This document shows, piece after piece, positions 56,635 to 64,000 of a stretch of 64,000 bases of DNA. Both the position numbers and the translations under genes were made by a program. Each line of letters begins with the position of its first letter. Position 1 is the stretch's first letter. Under the pieces are notes generated by a model. The model made no database searches. It saw only the letters and a list, made by a program, of their open reading frames with translations, and was not told the DNA's origin. The stretch comes from Rhodosporidiobolus odoratus (Eukaryota > Basidiomycota > Microbotryomycetes > Sporidiobolales > Sporidiobolaceae), in contig JAOANU010000004.1 of assembly GCA_034387635.1 (NCBI GenBank), forward strand, positions 62,001 through 126,000, given 5' to 3'.

Positions 56635-59600
56635 ATGCCGTCCAGCATCGTCCTCTCTTCCGACACAGACGAAGAAAACCCTATCCACCGGGCACCCTCT
56701 CGCCCGTCTCTGCGGCACCGGCGAACTCCTCCAGTCTATGCAGACTACGGCAAACCCGAACCGCTCATCCTGGACTCTGATGAGGAAGAGGACGAAGCGC
56801 AAATTTACGATACGCCGCCAATTCCCCCTAATGAACCTTGCCCCTCGACTTCAGCTGCCGAACCTATCGAACCTGATGTCAAGCCTACGGTGACAACCCG
56901 AGCTCGACTTTCCCTTAATGTCCCGGGGTCACGTAAGAGCGCGGCAGGCACCTCGGCACCAAGCAATAAGCCCTCGAGGTTAGCGAAAGCGGGCAAGGCC
57001 ACCACGTCGCAGGCTCAAGCACAGCAGAGGCAGAAGCAGGTACAGGCGAGAAGGGCGGAGAGGCAAGGAGTGGCGAGACCTGATAAGGAAGTCGAGGCGG
57101 TTGCGGCAGCTGTCAACGAGAAGAGGAAAAGGAAGAAAACGGACGTGCCCTTGGACGACCTGTGCGTATTGCCTCTGAAGACCCATCAGCATGTCGTTGA
57201 TTCGTCCAATTCGCAGCCAGTACCCAAGGTCGATCAAGGTCTCGCTGGAAGAACTTGTCGTCGACCGCTCTCGCCTTCCTCCCAACGCTTCGCTCAGATA
57301 CAGCCTCGCATATCGCTTACCCGAACAGGCTGCGCTGAACGCGACAGTATTTGGTACTCGCACATGGCAAATCGTCGTTCCTGCCTCCGCCTCTCCCGAT
57401 AACCGCATCGTCACGATTCCCTTTTCCAGCCTTCCTCGCCCTCACAGCTTCAGCGTCCTCAAACCACCACACCGGAGTGGAATTGCCGGGATCCTCCTCT
57501 CAGTCTCTGTCGTCGATGACGCCTCCACTCTCTGCGTGGGCCATGCTTCGCTCACTTCGCATGGCCCCAAGCTCATCAGATCAGGCGAAAAGGTCGTCGA
57601 GCTCAAGCCGCCGCCCGACGCAGTATCGACGTCGGACGATGAGCACGAGCCGGTGAGTGTGGCGATCAGCTGGGAGGCAGTTCTTCCGCAGGAGAAAGAG
57701 AAGGAAAAGATCGAAATGGAGGAGTCGAAGGAGCCGGCGGACGAGGAGATCAGGGCGATATTGGAGGAAGAACTGAGGAAGTTGGAGATGGAGTGGAGGA
57801 TAGACGTGGCAGAACGAGAAGAGGTGAGTCTTCTCGGTACTTGCGCCCGCGTCGCTGGCACCATTTCCTTGACCTTCTCAATCCTGCTTTGCTGTTTTTG
57901 GCAGGCCAGGAACCGTCGAATAGCCACTTATGTCCCTCCACCGCCCGTCGTCCACGTGGACGGCAACGCGCCACGTCCGTCCTCGTTGATACCCGGCCTC
58001 TCCGACTCGGAACCCGACGTGGATCCCGAGGATACCGTCTCAAAATACCGCTTCGCGCCAGTCCCCCGCTACACGCACGTCGAGTTCGTCCTAGTAGGCA
58101 AACCCGACGACGAGGGACCGCTCAACACCTTCCCCTTCTTTCCGGAGACATGGGAAGATGCGAAGGCCGCCAATGCGGCGGTTGAGCATGAAGTGACGAG
58201 GGTGTTGGAGCCGTGGAAGGTCGCTAATGAGGGAGTACCGCTGGAGGATAGGATGTCAGGGGTGGATCTGAAGGAGTGGCGGGAGGACGAGGGAGAATGG
58301 AGGCAGTCGAAGTTGGTGGATCACGAGGCATTCAATGCCCCAGATCCGGGCCGTAAGCGTCTCGCTTCTCGTCTTCGGTGGCAGGCGATATCTATCTGAC
58401 TCTGTGGCGATCCGTAGGGGTATGGCGGGACTACCACGCCCTCACCGCCCTCTTCAAACACCTAAAATTATCATCTGCCGACCTACAGAAGCTCGAGGAC
58501 GACGCCGTGACCAAGGCCAAAGAGGCGAATGAGCACGATGACGACCCCAGCGTGTTCACGGTACAGACTCACGGTGACCTGAGTAGTACGGCAGTCATGG
58601 CCCTGAAAGCGTTTGAGGTAAGGACGGGGGTGTCAGCGCGATTTGTACAGAAGAGGTGCGCCTGGCCGCTGTTCCCGTTTTCTTCCGGGGCTTACCACAA
58701 GATACTGACATGTACCGTTTCACGCCACCTAGGTACTTACAGGACCACGACGTTGAGCTGCTCATCAACAAGTTCGCAGCTCATTACATATTGCCCCATC
58801 TTTCTGTCGTTGACCTTGACTTTCCCAGGTCCTCCCAACTCGGGCCTTGTCACTTCTGTGGAGTCTATCTCTGTACCGTACATGGCGGTACGTCTTTTTC
58901 CCGCTTCTTAACCCCCTTGCGGCACTAAAGGCATTCTTGTACCTGCAGACCCAGCACACGCTCATGCCGCTCACAATGTGCCGATTTACCGACCTGAACG
59001 GCCGCAGCGCTTACGTACTGGAGCTGTGTGTCCGCAATGTCAAGAGTCAAACTGCTTGACCTTCATCGGCAATGTGAGCTCGCTAGCTCTCCCTCGGCAC
59101 CAGTGTTCAAAGCTGAACAGTCCTTACCCTTCTAGCCCGACGAGTACCCTTTGTCAAGACGCAACCAGAGCTTGGAAGCCCAGTTGACAGCAGACGGCAT
59201 GCCCGACATGACGCCCTGCCTCGCGTCCGTGATATTCGAGCGACCAGTCTGGGAGGTAAGTACAGCATCTCGGTTCCTCACAAGCACAGCTGATATTCCT
59301 CATCTATGTCATAGGGCGAGTTCGACAACGTCTGCTTCCCCGCGCAACACGCTGAACCGAACTACCGCGAGCGCAACTCGCTGACGAGGCCACAGATCAA
59401 GGGGGACTATGTCCCGCTCGATTCCCTGGGGTACGAACCTTGCGACTGCGAAGGGTCCTGTGGGGATGATTGCTTCTGCGTCGGGCATGACACGTTCTGC
59501 GATCGGTTCTGTGGGTGTCCTCCTACTTGTGCGTGGTCTTTTCCGTTCGTCGTCTGTGCCGCCTCTTTCTGGGCCTGTCCTGATATAGTCTTGTTCTCCT

Positions 59601-60628
59601 CCTACAGGCTCTCGCCGCTTTCCAGGCTGCGATGACACAGCATGTCAGAGGAGAAGCTGCGTCTGCTCGCAGTTCTTCCGAGAGTGTGACCCGCAGCTGT
59701 GCGGTTGCAACCCAGGTACGGCCTCAGCGCCCGCATGTCGTATGCGACACTGATGACAGCTGTCTTTGCCTTCGCAGCGTACTGCCATAATAGCCAGATC
59801 CGACTGCAGCAGCAAAAGCAGACTCAGCTCGTCAAGTCGGGGCTGGAAGGAGGTGGCTTTGGGTACGCGTGCTGCCGCTCCTCCTGCCTCGCCCTTCCCC
59901 CTGCACCTTTCTTCCTGCTTCACCAGCAGCGCAGATCTTGCTGCGCCTGCAGTGATCTGAAAGCTGATACTTCTCGGCAGCATCATTGTCCTCGAACCCG
60001 TCGAGGCCGATGACCTGCTCGGCTTGTACGGCGGCGAGTACTTCATGACCAACATAGGCGCCGACGCATCTCAGGCTGGCGGGGCCTGGAAAGAGTGCGT
60101 CCCAATCTCGTCTTCTTACCTTGCTATTCAGCGCTCACTTCCTCCTTTACGCCGCAGCATTCTCAAGGGTACCGAAGCGTCGTACTTCTTCAACGTCGAG
60201 GAGAGACGGGATGAGGCGACTACCTTTGCGATCGACTCGGAAAAGTTCGGGAGCACGATGCGGTACATCAATGCTTCAAAGACTCCGAAAAAGATCAATT
60301 GCGAGCCGCGAGGTGTGTCCATACTTCTGCTTCTTCCGAGTCCGAAGAGCTTCCCTGATGCTCGTACTTGTACCTCTGCTGCTCGTGCTTACTACTCTGC
60401 TGCAGTCACTTATGTCGCCGGCACGCATCAAATTGCCATGTGTCCGTTCTTCATTTCGTCTTTTCCCCTTTTCTGACGCTCATGTACGACCGTTTGCCTT
60501 CTGCAGACGCCACTCAGCGCATCGCTCCTGGTGGCGAAGTCTTTTTCAACTACGGAGAAGGATACTACCATGCGGACTACAAAGACTGGGTTGGCAAGGC
60601 GAAAAAGGAGGAGAGGATTGTCGCGTGA
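56635..60628 (+). CDS. EZH2: Enhancer of zeste (EZH2/KMT6) homologue, Polycomb PRC2 SET protein
   Basis: Predicted catalytic-type subunit of PRC2 (histone H3 Lys27 methylation), 1001 residues. Fourteen exons close in phase: 56635-57161, 57217-57823, 57905-58352, 58418-58617, 58743-58887, 58949-59073, 59136-59255, 59315-59528, 59608-59715, 59778-59862, 59981-60094, 60158-60312, 60406-60441 and 60507-60628. The N-terminal 170 residues are acidic/basic and disordered. Cys pairs in GPCHFCGVYLC and CPQCQESNC fit the middle zinc region. The CXC domain is clear (767-845): CDCEGSCGDDCFCVGHD, FCDRFCGCPPTC, RRFPGCDDTACQ, SQFFRECDPQLCGCNP. The SET domain follows: GGFGIIVLEPVE, LGLYGGEYF, YFFNVEE, RYINASKTPKKINCEP, GTHQIAM, GGEVFFNYGEG. 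Unusually, the near-invariant Asn-His of SET (RFANHS in human) is Asn-Ala (N936, A937), and the FFDY Asp is Asn. Confidence 0.93.
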
Positions 60629-60961
60629 AGAGGCTTGGAGCGAAGGACTTGCCTACTAGGTTGCGAGCCGATTCTCTTCCGGCTGCTGGCGAACGATTGG
60701 GAGACTCCGTACCATCGCATGAGAGGCAGTCCACGAAATAGTTACCTTGCGATGAAAATCTGCCTTTGGCTTTTCCCCTCCGCCTTGGTCGCTCGCCGTC
60801 TTCTGCTAGCTCGCTGTGCTGATACGTCTTGGAGGAATTCCTACACTTGGCTGCCGTCGAGTTACGCTCCTCCCACAGGCCTCGCCCGGCTTTGCGCAGT
60901 CGACGCCGTCACCCGAATATCCCTGGTAAAGACTCCTGGTACCGCTCCCTCGTTCGCCTGG
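60629..60961 (+). other. Spacer between EZH2 and the potassium channel
   Basis: 333 bases holding the EZH2 3' UTR and the channel promoter. The channel frame is open back through this stretch, so translation could start upstream of 60962, but the first well-placed ATG that leads straight into the basic pre-membrane segment is 60962. Confidence 0.4.
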
Positions 60962-63694
60962 ATGTCTATGCACGCCGCACTTGATATCGTACACCACTCG
61001 CGGCACCCGCGCAAGCGCCATTATCGCACCAAGGAGGAAAGGAAGCGTGCAGAGCTGGAACGGCGGGAGAAGGCGCTGAGGAGGTTCGCCAGTCTGCTAG
61101 CGCAGTTGCTGGCGCCGTTGATCCCGCTGTTCAGTCTGCCAGCGTTGACGGAGCACTGGTACGTGGACTGCCCCTTATTAGCTGTCTTCATCCCCTTAAG
61201 GTTTTCTCCTCGACTTTGCTTTTCTCCCTCCTGATCCTGCAGCGCTGTGGCCTGACCCCCTTCGTCTCTCGTAGGTACGTCCACAAGGATGCGAGTGGTC
61301 AGGTCGTTCATTCGCAGGAGGACCCGCCCTTGATCGTCGCGGCCGGCGCAATCGCACTGATTCTGGGAGTCTTCTCGAATGGTTCTATACTCCTACGCTT
61401 GCTGGATACCCATTGCGTAAGCGCTGTCTCTTGCGTTGTACACTACTCGCTTGTGGCTAACCCCTGACCTCGCACGCAGCGCCTTTTCACCCTGCTTACT
61501 ATTTCGTTTCTCTCCGTTCACATCGTTCTCAACTTAGTTGCTGTGACGATTTTCGCAGTCCGACACGCGCACCCAGACGGCTTCGCCCTTTCAACCGCTT
61601 TCTGGCTCACTGTGGCCAGCTCTGCCGTCGCTCTGGCCGTGGTTCTTTTGCTGCTGGTAGATGGGATGTTGACGAAATGGTGGAGCAAAGGATCCACGGG
61701 ACTGAGTGGCAAGCAAAGATCGCTCGTGATCGCTTTCGACATCTTTGTGGCGTTACTCGTCATCGGTTCCGTCTGCTATCGGTGCGTGTCATACCTTCCC
61801 TTCTCAACAACGCCCTATCTGCTTATTCCTCCATGCCTCATCTCGATGAAGCTGTACTCTCCTGCCCGCGACTGACCTTGACGTACCTGCAGCTACCTTC
61901 TAGACGACGCCAACTACCTTGACGCCCTGTACTTCGTCATTCAGAGCGTCATTACAACTGGCTTTGGCGACCTCGCACCCGCTTCGACGGGCTCACAGAT
62001 CTTTTCACTCTTCTTCGTCACGGCCGGAATCATCACCTTCGCCATTGTTGTCGCCTTTACGCGCGCTACTGCCCTCGAAGCTATGCAGGAAGAGTACGCC
62101 TTTCTGACTACAGAATTTACCTTCATGAGGCTGGCTGAGCCTCTTTATTCGCAGATATAAAGCACACGAACGGGTTGTCCTCGCTCGACTGCGCGAGCAC
62201 GTTACCCCGAGTCGCCCCGGCGTCCGCTCCCGTGTTCTATCGATTTTGACCTGCGGACTGGTGCACTCTAGAGCTCGACAGGACGAAGACGAAGACGCGG
62301 CCGAGGAAGTCCAGCGAGAAGAGGAAGGGTCGAACGGCGGAGGCGGTGACCTGAAGGGCGAGGAACAGCATTATGAGGAGGCTATCGAGGAGCTGCGCCG
62401 TGAGCGCCGCCAGGAGTTTCGGTCTGAGGTGATCTTGTCGCTCCTTGGACTGCTCGTCATGGAACGTCAAAACTGAAGATAGCGCTTTTGGCAGGTTGTG
62501 ATCTCGCTCTCGTCCTTCGTGGTCTTCTGGCTCGTCGGGGCTGCCGCCTTTTCTGCCCTTGAAGGCTGGTGCGTGTAGCACTGACTCCTTTCGAGCCGGT
62601 GGCGTGCTCACCAGCTTCCGTGCCTCGCAGGACCTACTGGATCGGCGTCTGGTTCTCGTTCGTCGCCTTCTCCTCCATCGGATATGGAGACTACAGCCCG
62701 CAGACGCAAGGCGGACGGGCCTTCTTCTGGTATGTACCATACCATTGTAGCCTTTCCCATCGCTCGAGACTGACCTTATCATCGTACAGTGTCTGGGCCT
62801 TGGCCGGCGCGGGCATTCTCACGGTCTTCTTTTCCGTTCTGGCAGACGCTTACTCGCAGAGGTTCAGTGCGTTCTGTCTAGTCGGCCTTCTCTTTCCCCC
62901 GTATCGTTGTCGCTGACAGTATCTACAGAGGAAACCTTCCAGCATTCGGTGTTCGCCCGCCTGCTAACCCGCGTACGCAACTCGCCCTCGACGGAAAAAG
63001 AATTACACCGAGCCGAATCGCAAGCTCTTCCTCGCCCGCCTGCGTGCTCCGGATCCGATGTGTCCGTCGCAGCTCACCCACCTGGAGACAGTCTGCATCC
63101 TGGTCCAGGTGAGAAGTCCACCTTGAAAAAAGAGCAAGACGTAGGTCTGGCGCTGCTGGATCTCCTTGCCGACGCGAAACAGCACCTCGACCACATGATT
63201 ATCTCGGACGGCGACGCGAAGAGTAAGCAGCTTGATAGGGTGGTGAGGAAGGTCATGGGTATGTCCGAATCTTGTCGCTTCTCCTGAAGTCTGATTGACC
63301 TCGTTCTTCCCCTCCGGATGCAGATGAGGAGAACTTCTCCGTGCACAATCGAGAAGAGGTAGAGAACGACGATGACTTCAAGCAATTCATCTGTACGTAT
63401 TTTGCGATCCTTCTGCCCCGCTCTGCTGCCCGCGCCGACGACCTTCTGCTGTCACGCATTCCAGACCTGCGATCCCTCCAAGCCAAACTTGCCAAGCTCG
63501 AACGACTCGCGCACGAAGCACTCGGGATCAGCCAGGAAGGTGAGAGCACGAGCTCGCACGGCTCAGAGCCGGACGAGCAGGAGGAGGTGATCGAGATCGA
63601 GGAGGCGGCGAAGGAACGTGGCGATTCGACCGATGGAGACAGGCCTGGGCGAGAGGGGCGACGCCTGGAGACTAAGAAGAGAGGTGATGTGTGA
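60962..63694 (+). CDS. TOK1: TOK-type two-pore outward-rectifying potassium channel
   Basis: Predicted plasma-membrane K+ channel of the fungal TOK family (eight spans, two pores), 664 residues. Eleven exons close in phase: 60962-61158, 61275-61416, 61480-61781, 61893-62093, 62155-62428, 62495-62568, 62631-62729, 62790-62866, 62929-63258, 63324-63392 and 63465-63694. Spans include IVAAGAIALILGVFSNG, LTISFLSVHIVLNLVAV, FWLTVASSAVALAVVLLLL and FDIFVALLVIGSVCY. Pore 1 has the filter TTGFGD (235-240) and pore 2 SSIGYGD (411-417), each followed by a further span. A charged, Glu/Gly-rich cytosolic loop separates the two pores. The C-terminal tail (about 200 residues) is long, acidic and coiled-coil-like. 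The channel would carry K+ efflux and help set membrane potential. Confidence 0.93.
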
Positions 63695-63928
63695 GGGTCG
63701 AATGACAGCCGAACTGTGTCTATTAGTGCTTGTTGTATATTACTCGCATGCCCTGCGGTAGTTAGTGACTGCCTCCCAATCGTGACCTGTCTTGCCTCCT
63801 GTATCACTGTACATGACGAGACTGGGCAGACCGACGCGATAAGATGCTAATGCAAAGTAAGCGTGGCTACGAAAGGCAACAACAAGACAGACAAACTATG
63901 CAAAATGCTCATCCCATTGGCGGACCCC

Positions 63929-64000
63929 TCACACTGTAAGCCTTCCCTCCATCTCGATCGCCTCGCCGCTGCCTTGGCGATAATATCCCCTTTTCCTAGC
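63929..64000 (-). CDS. Possible C-terminal end of a further minus-strand gene
   Basis: A minus-strand frame entering from the right edge reads GYYRQGSGEAIEMEGRLTV before a TGA at 63931-63929. Composition is protein-like, but only about 23 codons are visible and no splice site is present to confirm it. Confidence 0.3.
   Translation of the reverse strand, partial: ARKRGYYRQGSGEAIEMEGRLTV

Noticed and set aside
56137..56802. Minus-strand frame of about 220 codons upstream of EZH2
   Set aside because: No convincing start, branch or splice signals, and it overlaps the EZH2 start. Kept only as an uncertain open stretch.

Overview
This window looks like nuclear DNA of an intron-dense, GC-rich basidiomycete yeast, most likely a Pucciniomycotina red yeast of the Rhodotorula/Sporidiobolales kind. 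The evidence is short introns (mostly 45-110 bases) with GTGCGT/GTACGT-type donors, CTGAC/CTAAC-type branch sites and CAG acceptors, several very small exons, basidiomycete-type families, and no bacterial signals. All models were built by hand from reading frame, splice signals and protein motifs. Phase arithmetic closes for nearly every multi-exon model, but no alignment could be run.

1-11 kb: the 5' part of an unrecognised gene (minus), a large unrecognised protein (plus), ribosomal protein eL14 (minus), a multi-pass membrane protein with a long cytosolic tail (minus), and the Slt2/Mpk1 cell-wall-integrity MAP kinase with 11 exons (plus). 11-15 kb: a tandem RTA1-family pair in which one copy is intact and the other carries at least five lesions. 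15-28 kb: a two-BIR-domain Bir1/survivin protein, a secreted expansin/RlpA-like (double-psi beta-barrel) protein, two single-pass membrane proteins, a probable Cdc26 subunit of the anaphase-promoting complex, a gamma-butyrobetaine dioxygenase, and a class I methyltransferase.

28-46 kb: a 1445-residue CSL (RBPJ/Su(H)-type) transcription factor, Swc5 of the SWR1 chromatin remodeller, a 1563-residue disordered nuclear protein with a terminal AT-hook-like motif, an acyl-CoA thioesterase-like protein, and a membrane-anchored paralogue of the beta-barrel protein. 46-64 kb: an HMMR-like coiled-coil protein, a candidate TPP1/Est3-like OB-fold protein with a long disordered tail, a roadblock-type dynein light chain, a 101-residue single C2H2-finger protein, a hypothetical protein, an Enhancer-of-zeste (EZH2/KMT6) protein with altered SET residues, and a TOK-type two-pore potassium channel. 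The last 72 bases probably hold the tail of a further minus-strand gene.

This is ordinary chromosomal gene order, not a biosynthetic or mobile cluster. The genes share no single pathway, although several act in chromatin and cell division (Bir1, Cdc26, CSL, Swc5, EZH2, HMMR-like). The most notable items are the His-to-Ala change in the EZH2-like SET domain, the decayed RTA1 copy, a dispersed 121-base repeat placed upstream of two unrelated genes, and the two differently anchored beta-barrel paralogues.
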